A stretch of DNA of 64,000 nt from an uncultured Chthonomonas sp. (GTDB lineage Bacteria > Armatimonadota > Chthonomonadetes > Chthonomonadales > CAJBBX01). A program made the position numbers and the translations under genes. Location of the stretch: contig CAISJD010000020.1 in the NCBI GenBank assembly GCA_903885605.1, positions 45,744-109,743 on the forward strand. The letters run 5' to 3'. Below the pieces are notes generated by a model. The model was not told the DNA's origin, did not search any database, and was given only the letters and a program-made list of their open reading frames with translations. Each line of letters opens with the position of its first letter. The first letter of the stretch is position 1. Shown piece by piece: positions 23,903 through 33,800 of the stretch.

Positions 23903-24673
23903 ATGGTCACTGCCCTGCTGACGGCCTGCCTCGTCTCCCTGGCGCTCGCGCCGCAGAAGCCCCGGGACCTGCTCCCGCCGGCGCCTGCGGGCAAGGCCTG
24001 GAAGATGGTCTGGAACGACGAGTTCAACGGCCGCAAGCTGGACGACAAGAAGTGGGAGATCCCCGCTGACTACGCCCGCCGCGACGGCTGGTGGATGGCC
24101 AAGGCCATCGAGCTGGACGGCAAGGGCAACCTCGTCATCAACATCCTCAAGGACGGCGACAAGTTCGTCGACGGCTGCGTGCGGACGCGGGGCAAGTTCG
24201 AGCATGCCTACGGCTACTACATCGCCCGCGTGAAGACGCACAACCAGCCCGGCCACTGGCCCGCCTTCTGGCTCTACAACAGCTGCCAGGGGAACCTGGG
24301 CAACGGCGGTGTCGACGGCGCGGAGATCGACATCTTCGAGAAGCCCTGGCTCACGGACAAGGTGAACTGCGCCATCCACTGGGACGGCTACGGCAAGGAG
24401 CACCGGTCCGAGGGCACGCAGGTCGAGGTCCCGGGCATCTCGCAGGGGTGGCATACCTACGCCCTCTGGTGGGCCGAGGACACGTATATCTTCTACGCCG
24501 ACGGCCAGGAGATCTGGCGCAGCGAGGCCGGCGGCATCTGCACCCAGCCGCTCTACATCAAGCTGAGCGACGAGATCGGCGACTGGGCCGGCGACATCAA
24601 GAAGGCGGCGCTGCCGGATAGGTTCATGGTCGACTACGTCCGCGTCTACGACCTGGTGGACAAGGGGCGGTAG
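23903..24673 (+). CDS. Secreted GH16 endo-beta-glucanase
   Basis: A 256-residue GH16 enzyme with a short signal peptide (MVTALLTACLVSLALA) and GGAGGTG upstream. It hydrolyses beta-1,3- or mixed-linkage glucans or a related galactan. The beta-jelly-roll signature is complete: WNDEFNGRKLDDKKWE at the start, a central GAEIDIFE with nucleophile Glu141, Asp143 and acid/base Glu146, then WHTYALWWAEDTYIFYADG and the closing MVDYVRVYDL. The E-I-D-I-F-E arrangement without the extra Met is seen in laminarinases as well as others. It probably shares a transcript with the SGNH gene upstream. Confidence 0.9.
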   Translation: MVTALLTACLVSLALAPQKPRDLLPPAPAGKAWKMVWNDEFNGRKLDDKKWEIPADYARRDGWWMAKAIELDGKGNLVINILKDGDKFVDGCVRTRGKFEHAYGYYIARVKTHNQPGHWPAFWLYNSCQGNLGNGGVDGAEIDIFEKPWLTDKVNCAIHWDGYGKEHRSEGTQVEVPGISQGWHTYALWWAEDTYIFYADGQEIWRSEAGGICTQPLYIKLSDEIGDWAGDIKKAALPDRFMVDYVRVYDLVDKGR

Positions 24674-24717
24674 GGCCCTCCGAGCCGCCGCGCTGGACTG
24701 ACAGGAGGTACGAGCTG

Positions 24718-27117
24718 ATGTCATCAATCCTGCCCCTCGGCGACTGGGGTGCATCCCCTTCCGCGTCGATCTGCGTCTGGGGTATTGACCTGGGAACAAC
24801 CAACTCGACGGTCGCCGAGGTCGTCTGGGGGGGCGGCGCCGATACCCCTACATGCCGCTGCCTCGACATCGACCAGTGCACCCCGGACGGTGTCTTCACT
24901 AGCCCGCTAGTTCCATCGGTAGTCACGCTGCTGAAGCAGGGCGGCCACTGGGTTGGCGAGGGCGCCAAGCGTCTCCGTGCCCGGGCCAAAGAGAGCGGAA
25001 TCGTAATCGAGCAGACCCTGTTCCAGAACACCAAGAACGACATGGGCCTGATGAAGACCTACCACCGGGCTCCTGAGGCCTACGGTCATGCTTCGCGCAT
25101 TGGTGGCCACATTCTGCAGTTCCTACGAGAGGGTGCCCGCGAGGTCTCCGGCCGTGAGGGCGCCTACGTGACGGTCACCGTGCCGGCCTCATTCCTCCTG
25201 ACACAACGCAGCGACACGCTTGACGCCGGCAAGCTCGCCGGGCTCCCCGTGGGGCACCATGACCTGCTGGACGAACCCATAGCTGCCCTCATCGACTACC
25301 TGATGAGCCATCCGGGGTGCGGCGCCGAGCCGGGAAGGCCGCTAACGGCGCTGGTCTTTGACTTCGGTGGAGGCACATGCGACATCTGCGTGGCGGAGAT
25401 CGCACTCACGACAGCCCGTGCGCCTCTCACGGTGAGCTATCGCTCCGTGTCGCGCTACTGCCGCTTGGGCGGCTGCGATATAGACACGGCCGTGGTGCAT
25501 CGCGTTCTAGTACCGGCGCTCTGCAAGGAACACGGCATTGAGCTCTCGGACCTCACTTGGTCGGAGCGGCGCCGTGTACTGGAGCCGCAGCTGTTGGGGA
25601 CGGCTGAGGCTCTGAAGGTTGGCCTCTGCTCCGAGATTGATCGCCTGACCAAGTTCAAACGCTACAACGGCGCCGACAAGGGGCAGATCGCCGTCCGCCA
25701 ACCGGCGGTCGAATGCTCGGTGGGCAAGCGTGTATACCGGCTCACGGCCCCCTGCCTGTCGGCCAAGGAGTGGGAGGAGGTGCTGGAGCCCTTTGTGCAG
25801 TCGGAGCGCCTCTACCCAGTCGACAGCGAGTACGGCCAGTTCCAGTCCATTTTCGCGCCCATCACGGATGCGCTTGACCGGGCCGGGCTGAGCCCTAGGG
25901 ATGTGGACGTCTGCCTGCTGACCGGCGGCAGTTCGCTCATACCTCAGGTGCGCGAGGCGGTTCGTCGTTACCTGGGCGGCGCCACCATTTGGAGCCATGA
26001 AGACGAGGTAGCGACCCAGAGCGCTGTAGCCCGTGGCGCAGCATGGCATGCCCTGCACATGGCCCTCACTGGCAAGCCGCTCGTGCAGCCCGTCACCAAT
26101 GAAGGAGTGGCCATCTGCACCAGCGACGGCGGCGCGTTGGCCCTGGCCCCCCTGGGTAGCCACCTGCCCTTCCCTGAAGGCGGCGGATGGCAGCGCTATC
26201 CGGCCATGCTGGCCGTGCCGCCCAACCATGGAGGTGAGATCAAGGTTGAACTAGTGACCGAGCGGACCAGACAGGCCATCATGACCCGCAGGTGGAGCAT
26301 CCCCTCCGCTACGCGGGCGGGCGCCCGCATCGATCTGGCGGTTCAGCTCTCTGCCACGCAGGAGCTTCAGCTACAGGCCAGCCTGAGTGACAACCCCGAC
26401 GCGGGGCTTGAGGCCATGACCAGCCACCCGCTCATGGCCGTCGTCTCGCCGCACCCGGCGCGGGACGCCGTGGAGCGGATCGAGCAGGAGCTTCGCTCAA
26501 GAGACGTGGACCCGGCGCGGGACCGCAACCTCTATGTTGAGCTGGCCCAGAACTACGGCGAGTTAAACCACTTGGAGCACGCCGTCGATGTCCTGCGCTT
26601 CCTGATGAGCAGGCTGGGGAGGGCAGACGCCACCGCGCTGTTGCTTCAGGGCATCTACTATGGTCGCTTGGCTGACGAAGAGCGGGAGGAGCAGGCTTAC
26701 CGCGAGTGTCTGCGTGCCTTCCCCGGCGTCAGTACCGCAGCGTTCAACCTGGCCCTTAGCCTGCACCACCGGGGTCTGCACGAGGACGCGCTTGGAAGCA
26801 TCGACCAGGCGATCACGATGGAGGGGGATGACGGCCCATGCCTCACGCTTCGGGCCGGCATCCTGCGCTCAATGGGGCGTACGGAGGAGGCCGACAGGAC
26901 CTACGGGCAGGCTCTGCGGTCCTTCCCGGAACCCGGCTCGTGTGATCCGTTCGAGCTCGGATGGCTACTCCACTGCGCTGAGCAGGCAGGTGACCGCGAA
27001 ACAGCGAAGCAGGCTCGTGCGGCTCGTGCGGCGGCGGGCAAGCCAGGAGACGATGAGCCGGCGCCTTCAGGGGCGTTGCCCGCCAGGGTGACCTCAGATG
27101 CCGAGGGCGGCCGGTGA
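24718..27117 (+). CDS. Hsp70-family ATPase fused to TPR repeats
   Basis: A 799-residue protein, longer than DnaK (~640), with AGGAGG 9 bases before the ATG. The nucleotide-binding domain is intact: phosphate 1 GIDLGTTNST (22-31), phosphate 2 VFDFGGGTCD (~213-222) and adenosine motif LLTGGSSLIPQ (~400-410). A beta-rich substrate-like domain spans about 460-570. Instead of a lid, residues ~600-740 hold four or so TPR motifs (YVELAQNYGELNHLEHAVDVL, AFNLALSLHHRGLHEDALGSI, LRAGILRSMGRTEEADRTY). No DnaJ or GrpE gene is near. Codon choice is more A/T-ended than in its neighbours, which suggests transfer. It is translationally coupled to the helicase gene. Confidence 0.9.
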   Translation: MSSILPLGDWGASPSASICVWGIDLGTTNSTVAEVVWGGGADTPTCRCLDIDQCTPDGVFTSPLVPSVVTLLKQGGHWVGEGAKRLRARAKESGIVIEQTLFQNTKNDMGLMKTYHRAPEAYGHASRIGGHILQFLREGAREVSGREGAYVTVTVPASFLLTQRSDTLDAGKLAGLPVGHHDLLDEPIAALIDYLMSHPGCGAEPGRPLTALVFDFGGGTCDICVAEIALTTARAPLTVSYRSVSRYCRLGGCDIDTAVVHRVLVPALCKEHGIELSDLTWSERRRVLEPQLLGTAEALKVGLCSEIDRLTKFKRYNGADKGQIAVRQPAVECSVGKRVYRLTAPCLSAKEWEEVLEPFVQSERLYPVDSEYGQFQSIFAPITDALDRAGLSPRDVDVCLLTGGSSLIPQVREAVRRYLGGATIWSHEDEVATQSAVARGAAWHALHMALTGKPLVQPVTNEGVAICTSDGGALALAPLGSHLPFPEGGGWQRYPAMLAVPPNHGGEIKVELVTERTRQAIMTRRWSIPSATRAGARIDLAVQLSATQELQLQASLSDNPDAGLEAMTSHPLMAVVSPHPARDAVERIEQELRSRDVDPARDRNLYVELAQNYGELNHLEHAVDVLRFLMSRLGRADATALLLQGIYYGRLADEEREEQAYRECLRAFPGVSTAAFNLALSLHHRGLHEDALGSIDQAITMEGDDGPCLTLRAGILRSMGRTEEADRTYGQALRSFPEPGSCDPFELGWLLHCAEQAGDRETAKQARAARAAAGKPGDDEPAPSGALPARVTSDAEGGR

Positions 27118-28379
27118 GCGCCACCACGTTCCTGGCTCCCTTCGGTGACCTGACGCCGGAGCAACGGCGAGTAGTCACGGCAGACGTGAGCGGTCACCGC
27201 GTCATCTTCGGCCCGCCCGGTTCAGGCAAGACGTTGGTACTCATCCATCGGGCGGCGCACCTCGCGGCCCACCACAAGGTGAACTCCGACCGGTACCGCG
27301 TCGTCGTCTTCACCAACGTGCTGAAGGACTACATCCGCGCCGGCCTCGACTTCCTCGGGATTCCGGTTGATACCGTCACGACGTTTGACGCGCTCTGCCA
27401 GAACCTCTACACCGACCATATCGGCCGGCGGGTCCCGCGGGATGACGAGAACAATCGTCCCGACTTCGACGCCATCAGGCAAGCCGTACTGCAGATGCTG
27501 AAGCAGGGCGGCTCACCGCACCGGTCCCTGGACTTCGTAGTGGTAGACGAGGGCCAGGACCTGCCGCGCCAGGCCTATGCCATCCTGAACCTGCTCGCTT
27601 GGCATGTCACCGTCTTCGCCGACCCCAAGCAGCGCATCTTCGCTGAAGGCGCCTCCGAACCGCAGATTCTGGCGGGGCTGGGGCTACAGCGGCGAAGCGG
27701 AGCCATGTTGGCTGCCTTCCGTAACTCGCCCGACGTTGGTCGGCTGGCCGCCTGGTTCATCGCGAATGAGAACGATCAGACCGAGTATCTGGCGCAGATC
27801 AAGAACGTCAGCGCCCCTCGTGAGCGGCCTCTGCTCTACCTGGCGGCCTCGATGGAGGATGAGGCAGACCGCCTCGCTACGGCAGTACGTCAACGGCAGA
27901 GCCTGAACCAGCGCGTCGGCATCATTGTGCCCCGTAGCACCGCGGTCTTCGGTCTTTCCAACGCTCTGGCGGCCCGCGGTGTAGCCGTGGAGCGGGCGGT
28001 CCCTCCATCACGGCGGGGTGGTTCGGACTGGGCCGGGGTCCGGTTTGACACGGCGGCGCCGAAGATCGCCACCTATCACAGCGCCAAGGGGCTCACCTTC
28101 GACGCCGTCTTCCTCCCGCGCCTCACACGTGGCGCCTTCCGGCACGGGGAGCAGAAGGACGACGTGGTTCGCCTCCTCTTCGTCGGAATCTCGCGGGCCA
28201 CGCAGTGGGTATACCTGAGCACTGAGGAGGGCGATGAACTCGCCGAGCTGGACCTGCTTCGCAAGGCCGCCGGCAAAGGGCATCTGGTCCTCCAGCGCCA
28301 CAGCGACCATGCCTCCCAGGGCACCGCCCCGGTCGCAGGAGACGCCGACGACTATGACGACGAGGTATCGCTGTTCTAG
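27114..28379 (+). CDS. Short UvrD/Rep-like SF1 helicase
   Basis: A 421-residue SF1 helicase-like protein that starts with GTG inside the stop of the Hsp70 gene. Motifs: Q-motif LTPEQRRVV (13-21), Walker A GPPGSGKT (33-40), Walker B VVVDEGQD (~141-148), motif III VFADPKQRIF (~167-176), motif V GLTFDAVFLP (~326) and motif VI LFVGISRATQ (~356-366). UvrD, Rep and PcrA are ~650-720 residues, so 1B and 2B insertions are largely missing; no nuclease domain is visible. It could translocate on nucleic acid or work as a signal-coupled ATPase. A link to defence is suggested by similar short helicases in such islands, but I know of no named system with this pairing. Confidence 0.88.
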   Translation: MSATTFLAPFGDLTPEQRRVVTADVSGHRVIFGPPGSGKTLVLIHRAAHLAAHHKVNSDRYRVVVFTNVLKDYIRAGLDFLGIPVDTVTTFDALCQNLYTDHIGRRVPRDDENNRPDFDAIRQAVLQMLKQGGSPHRSLDFVVVDEGQDLPRQAYAILNLLAWHVTVFADPKQRIFAEGASEPQILAGLGLQRRSGAMLAAFRNSPDVGRLAAWFIANENDQTEYLAQIKNVSAPRERPLLYLAASMEDEADRLATAVRQRQSLNQRVGIIVPRSTAVFGLSNALAARGVAVERAVPPSRRGGSDWAGVRFDTAAPKIATYHSAKGLTFDAVFLPRLTRGAFRHGEQKDDVVRLLFVGISRATQWVYLSTEEGDELAELDLLRKAAGKGHLVLQRHSDHASQGTAPVAGDADDYDDEVSLF

Positions 28380-28436
28380 TCTCTCCGGGTAGGCGGGAGC
28401 GCACTGATGCGGCTCCGTGAGAGCCCCGCCCTCCGC

Positions 28437-29570
28437 TTACAACCTGCAGACCGTCTCGGCGATGGTGTCGGCGGCGCCGGGGCTGGCGGCGGCCCGTGCG
28501 CGGGAGCGCATCTCCTCAAGCCTGTCCCGGTCCGTGAGCAGGCCGCGTGTTAGCTCGGTCAGGCTCTCGGCATCGGCGGCCGTGGCACCGGCGCCCACGT
28601 ACTCCAGGAAGAGGCGGTTGCCCTCCTCCTGCCCCGGAATGAGCAGCGGGCGGTGGATCAGCATGGGCACGCCTGCGGCCATGCACTCGGACATCGTGAG
28701 CCCCCCCGGCTTGCCCACCACGAAGTCGGCGGCGTGCATCCGGGTCGCCACCTCGGCGACCGGCAGGAGCGGCTCTACCTGCAGCCTGAAGCCTCGGCCG
28801 CGCAGGTCTTCGCTCATCCTGCTCAGGTGGGAGTGGGCCGCGAGGTTGCGTCCGCAGAGCACTGTGATATGGCAGGGCACGCCGGCCGCCGCCAGGGCGC
28901 CCACGGCCTCGGTGACCGGGCCTGCGCCGATACCTCCGCTGGTGACCAGCACCGACGGTGTCGCGGGGTCGGCGCCCAGAGCCCTGCGTGCGTCGGGCCT
29001 GCTCACGGGCGCGAAGAAGGCCGCATCCGTGGGGACGCCGCTGATGGTCGTGCGCCGGTCGGCGCCGGGCTCGCGCCGGGCAATCACATCGCGGGTCCAC
29101 TCGCCGGCCACGAAGTAGTGGTCGGGGTAGCCGCGCATCCACATGCGGTGCGGGTAGTAGTCCGTGACGACGACGGCGACGTTGAACGGCGCGGCGATGC
29201 GGCGGAGGCGCTCCAGCTGCGGCTGCGGCAAGGAGTGGGTGCAGACCACCCAGTCCGGCCTCTCGCGCCGCATGACGGCCCGGAGCCGGGTCATGTAGTG
29301 GAGGTCGAGCGCCGTCTGGAAGTGGTACGTCAGACGGGGCCGGTCGGAGACGCGGTAGAGGTGGCCCCACAGGTCGGGCCAGTAGCGCACCAGCGTCTCA
29401 TAGCCGCCCAGGAACCACGCGCGGAACACCGGCGGCGTCAGGTTCAGGACGTCGATCACCTGCGCGTTGATGCCGCGGGTATGGAACGCCGCCGATACTG
29501 CGTGGGCCGCGCTCAGGTGCCCTCCGCCTGTGGAGGCCGAGAGCAGCAGGGTGCGTGGCGCACCGCTCAA
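28437..29570 (-). CDS. MGDG synthase / processive diacylglycerol glycosyltransferase
   Basis: A 377-residue GT28/GT-B enzyme. I place the start at the TTG at 29570, which overlaps the stop of the upstream gene (TTGA), giving MSGAPRTLLLSASTGGGHLSA. The N-terminal SxSTGGGHxSAA motif is typical of MGD1/UgtP-type glycosyltransferases. A VTDYYPHRMW segment, the donor motifs LVTSGGIGAGP, FVVGKPGGLTMSECMAAG and P-G-Q-E-E-G-N follow the family order. It transfers a hexose to diacylglycerol at the membrane. The coupled CrtO-like membrane protein suggests acylated or carotenoid glycolipid synthesis. Confidence 0.88.
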   Translation of the reverse strand: MSGAPRTLLLSASTGGGHLSAAHAVSAAFHTRGINAQVIDVLNLTPPVFRAWFLGGYETLVRYWPDLWGHLYRVSDRPRLTYHFQTALDLHYMTRLRAVMRRERPDWVVCTHSLPQPQLERLRRIAAPFNVAVVVTDYYPHRMWMRGYPDHYFVAGEWTRDVIARREPGADRRTTISGVPTDAAFFAPVSRPDARRALGADPATPSVLVTSGGIGAGPVTEAVGALAAAGVPCHITVLCGRNLAAHSHLSRMSEDLRGRGFRLQVEPLLPVAEVATRMHAADFVVGKPGGLTMSECMAAGVPMLIHRPLLIPGQEEGNRLFLEYVGAGATAADAESLTELTRGLLTDRDRLEEMRSRARAAASPGAADTIAETVCRL

Positions 29571-30463
29571 GCCCGTGCCTCGCGGCGGACCATCGCCCGG
29601 ACGATACGAGCCCTGTGGTGCCGCTGGATCAGGGCGCACCAGAGGTTCAGGCAGAGCAGGAACAGGACGTAGGCCGCTCCGAGCTCCATGCCGCGCTGGA
29701 CGACGACGATGAGGAACGGGATGTGGAGCAGCAGGCCCAGCAGGTGTGAGACCTCTGCCATGCGTGACTGGCCGTCGAGCCCGGATAGGCTCGCCGCGCC
29801 CAGCGGCAGGAAGTCGGGCCCGCTTCGGCTACCCTCCGTCCCTGCGAAAGCCACCGCGTAGACCCATAGCACCACGCGTCGGAAGGCCTGCGTACCCGTC
29901 CGGCGGAAGAAGGCTTCGGTCTCGAAGCGGCGGGGGGCGAACCAGAGCGACGCCGGCGCACGGCCCAGGAACGCCGGAGCAGACGCGTACCGTGCGGCCG
30001 GCCGGGCGGAGCCGGGCCCATCGGGGAGCAGGTCGAGGCAGCGTGCCCGTTTGTAGCGCTCAAGGGCTACGCAGGCCGCGTGCATGGCGCAGAGCGCGCC
30101 GCCGTAGGCCGCCAACGGAGCGGAGCCCGCGGCCGCTCCCAGTGGCGCCAGCGGCGATTGGACCGCAACTGCCAGCGCGTTAACGACCTCGTGGTAGCGG
30201 GACCACCAGATGACGCGGCGGGCCTCATCGGCGTCGAAGGCATCGGTCAGCCCTCCGCCGGCGGGCGGAGGCAGGCATTCGCCGTACATGCGCGCCACCA
30301 GCCCGAAGAGCGGGCGAAGGCCCACGCGCTCGTAGAGCCTGCCGCCCTGCTCGATGGCGCTCACCGCAAGCCAGGCTTGCCAGAGGGATCGGCGGGACGA
30401 GGCTTCCATCACGCGGCTCACGCCGTCAGCCATCGGTGGGTGCGGCGATTGGGACTCGGGCAT
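29567..30463 (-). CDS. CrtO-like acyltransferase-related membrane protein
   Basis: A 298-residue protein; I take the ATG at 30463 (MPESQSPHPP) over an upstream in-frame ATG. The C-terminal half has SRMAEVSHLLGLLLHIPFLI and then LNLWCALIQRHHRAR, which resembles the R-x-E-x-x-H...N-x-P-C-x-x-x-Q-R-Y-N-R pattern of glycosyl-diaponeurosporenoate acyltransferase (CrtO family), with the FFRRTGTQAFRRVVL stretch as its usual upstream part. The N-terminal ~150 residues do not resemble the family, so the call is tentative. The coupled glycosyltransferase gene downstream supports a role in glycolipid acylation. Confidence 0.45.
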   Translation of the reverse strand: MPESQSPHPPMADGVSRVMEASSRRSLWQAWLAVSAIEQGGRLYERVGLRPLFGLVARMYGECLPPPAGGGLTDAFDADEARRVIWWSRYHEVVNALAVAVQSPLAPLGAAAGSAPLAAYGGALCAMHAACVALERYKRARCLDLLPDGPGSARPAARYASAPAFLGRAPASLWFAPRRFETEAFFRRTGTQAFRRVVLWVYAVAFAGTEGSRSGPDFLPLGAASLSGLDGQSRMAEVSHLLGLLLHIPFLIVVVQRGMELGAAYVLFLLCLNLWCALIQRHHRARIVRAMVRREARA

Positions 30464-30857
30464 CCTGGTCTCTCTGCGGCGCAATCGGCGGCGCGGACGC
30501 GGGTGCGATCGATCTTCCACCCCTTGTTATACCTGCGTGCCGATGCGGTAGGCCGGGGCGGCGCCCGTACGGCCCCGCCGCCCTGCGGGCTCTGATCGAT
30601 GGCAACACCTCGGGTTGTGCCATGCTCGGGTATAGTCAACGTTCAGCCGGGTGCAACTGCGATCTGTACCACGCGCCTCAGTTGGCGCGTCCCGACCAAT
30701 CCGTTGTCGTGTACGCAGTGTATTAGCAGACCTGTCAAGTCCACTCTTGTGTGTGCGCGCTATCGGCGCGCCACCGGTCGCGGGTAGCGCCGGCGATTCT
30801 CCCCGAGAGAGCGCCCATTTGTGCGCCTATGCACACCTTGGGCGGAGGAGCTTGGAC
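30464..30857 (+). promoter_or_regulatory. 394-bp divergent upstream region with hairpin
   Basis: This spacer separates the CrtO-like gene from the papain-like protease gene. It carries a TATAGT at 30631-30636 that could be a -10 box (no good -35 is in place) and a 7-bp hairpin ACGCGCC-TCAGTT-GGCGCGT at 30671-30690. A second GC palindrome lies at about 30756-30771. The distance from TATAGT to the ATG at 30858 would give a leader of over 200 nt. I do not recognise a riboswitch class and see no gene inside. Confidence 0.35.
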
Positions 30858-33800
30858 ATGGCATGTTCTCGGCACACCGCTCTGCGGGCCATCGCGGCCC
30901 TGTGGCTGGTTCCGGTGATGGCCTCGGCGACGCCTGCCGACCCGTCTGGTGCGTCCCTTCTCGAGGTTCGTCCCCCTTCGCCCGCGTTCCTGGAGTACCA
31001 GCAGCGTGTGCAGATGGGTGTACCTCCGGTGTCGGGCATCATTCCCTCGCCCATCGACCGGTCCGACACCATCGGCATGCCGCTCAAGGGCATGCGCCTG
31101 CTGGACGCCCTGCCGGCCTCGTATGACCTCCGCAACTTCGGCCGCGTCTCCTCGGTCAAGGACCAACTGACCTGCGGCGCCTGCTGGGCATTCGCTACCA
31201 TGGGCGCCATGGAGGCCTCGCTGCTCCCGGGCGAGCACGCGGACTTCTCTGAGAACCACCTGCTCAACACCTCGGGCTTCGTGCCCGGCCGCTGTGAGGG
31301 CGGCAACGAAGACATGGCGGCCGCCTACCTCATGCGGTGGAGCGGGCCCGTGGCGGAGGCCGATGACCCGTTCACGGCGACCTCCTTCATATCGCCGCTG
31401 AACCTGGCGCCCCGCAAGCACCAGCAGACGATGCTGGAGCTACCGGGCCGCGCGGGGTACACCTCAAACGACGCCATCAAGCAGGCGGTGATGCAGTTGG
31501 GCCCGATCTGGACCTATATACACTGGCTCGATAGCGCCTACAACCACGCCAAGGCTGCCTACTACTACAGCGGCGCCAGCTACCACAACCACTCTGTGCT
31601 GATCGTGGGTTGGGACGACAACTACAGCCGCACCAACTTCGTTTCGGCGCCCCCCGGCGACGGTGCGTTCCTTATCAAGAACAGCTGGGGTACCAGCCGC
31701 GACCACGAAGGCTACTTCTACGTCTCGTACTACGACGTCTGGGCCGGTCGGAACCTCTTCTACTTCCCGCCCGGCGAACCGGTGACGAACTACGGCTCGA
31801 TCTACCAGCACGACCCACTGGGCCAGACAATGACCGCCGGCCTCGGCTCGGAGTCGGCATGGTTCGCCAACCTCTTCACCGCCGATCGCGATGACGAACT
31901 GGCTGCCGTGGGCTTCTATACGACGGCGCCGTCGTCCAGCTACCGCGTGCGGGTCCGTAAGGGCGTTGCCGGGGTTCCCGCATCCGGCGCATTGGCCGCC
32001 GACGTGACCGGCACGCTGGCCTACGGAGGGTACGAGACCATTCGGATCGCTGCGGTCCCCATCGCCAAGGGCGAGCGGTTCTCCGTGGAGGTCTTCGTCC
32101 ACTCCCCGGGAACGCGCTGGCCCATGTCCATTGAGGCGCCGGTCGCCGGATATGCGGCGCCTACCTCGGCGGTCGGCCAGAGCTTCTACAGCACCGACGG
32201 CGCCATCTGGCGTGATCTGACCACCAAGTACCCCAACGCCAACGTCTGCGTAAAGGCCTACACCCGTGCACCTGACGTCACCTCCCTTGCGGTGGCTCCG
32301 GCCGCCGGAGCCGTGGGGCAGGCCCTATCCCTGAAGGCCACGCTGACCAACGATACGACGCACCTGCCCGTGGCCGGCGCCCTGGTTGCTTTCTCCATTG
32401 CGGGGAGCGCGGTGGCCTCGGCGGAGACCGACGCCCAGGGCCAGGCGACCGTTCCTTTCACGCCCATTGAGGCGCTCCCCCTCGGTGACTCGACCATCAC
32501 GGCGTCCTACGCTGGTGCGTCGCTCATCCAGGCCTGCGCGGGCAGCTCCACGCTGACCCTGGCCGCCGCCCAGACGGCCATGTCGTGCTCAGACGCCCAC
32601 GCTCAAGCAGGGTCGACGGTCGCGCTGACGGCCAGGCTCAGTCGGGCCACGGACGCCGCTCCGCTGCCGGGCAGGACGGTCGCCTTTGCGCTGGCAGGCA
32701 GAGCCATCGGCTCCGCGGTCACAGACGACGATGGAGCGGCCGCGTTGAGCTACTCCATTCCGGCAGCAACCGCCGGCGGGACCTATGCAGCCCGTGCCTC
32801 GTTCGCCGGCGACGCGCACCATCTGGCCGGTTCCGCCGACGCTACGGTGACAATCGCTCCGCTGAAGACGCCCACCGTGATCACCGTTCCCAACCGCATC
32901 AACATAACCGGAGGCAGTCTGGTGCCCCTCGGCGCGTTCCTGAAGACAGCCGATGGGATCGCGATAGGCGGGGCCGTCGTCGGCTTTGCCGTCAGCGGAA
33001 CCGCAGTGGGCTCCAAGTCGACCGACAAGAACGGCATCGCCTTGATCTACTGGACGGCGCCCGCAGGCTTCGCCGGCGCCCATGCCATCGACGCAACCTA
33101 CGCGGGATCGGCTGTCTACGCCGCCTCGACCGGTCGGGGCTGGATCAACCCCGGCTCCACCACGGTTGCCACCACACTAACGGTCCAGCGCGCCACCGCC
33201 GCCGAGGGCACGGCCGCCACCCTGTCCGCCATGCTGGCCAAGCAGCCTGACGGCGCCGGTGTGGCAGGCAAGATCGTCAAGTTCACCGTGGCTGGAGCCA
33301 CCGTAGGATCAGCCGCCACGGGAGCGACCGGTGTCGCTGAGTTGGCCTACGCCGTGCCCGCCACGGGCGCCGCGACGAAGGCGGTGGCAGCGGCATTCGC
33401 GGGCGACGCCTCCTTCGCGGCATCGACCGGCGCATCGACGCTCACCGTCATCGGAAGGCCGACAGCCACCGCGCAGAACACCGGCTGCCTGACGGGTCTG
33501 CCGGTCTCGGTCCGCCTCTCCGGAGCTGACCCCCAGTCTCTGCCGCTCACCTTCGCCGTCGCCTCCGGCCCTGCCCACGGCACGCTGGCGGGCACGGCGC
33601 CGGACCTCACCTACACGCCGGAGGTGGGCTTCAGCGGCGAGGACGGCTTCACATTCACTGTGAGCAATGGGTACCTGGCGAGCGTGCCGGCCACCGTCAA
33701 GGTGGTTGTGGGCCGGATGGACACCATCACCACGATCACAGGCGCAACGGGCCAGGTAGGCGAGCAGGTGCATTTCTGCTCCTCCACGACCGATGCCGCC

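Noticed and set aside
22961..24673. 570-codon frame spanning the SGNH gene in frame with the GH16 gene
   Set aside because: It crosses the SGNH gene in another frame; the GH16 protein has its own ribosome site and signal peptide at 23903.
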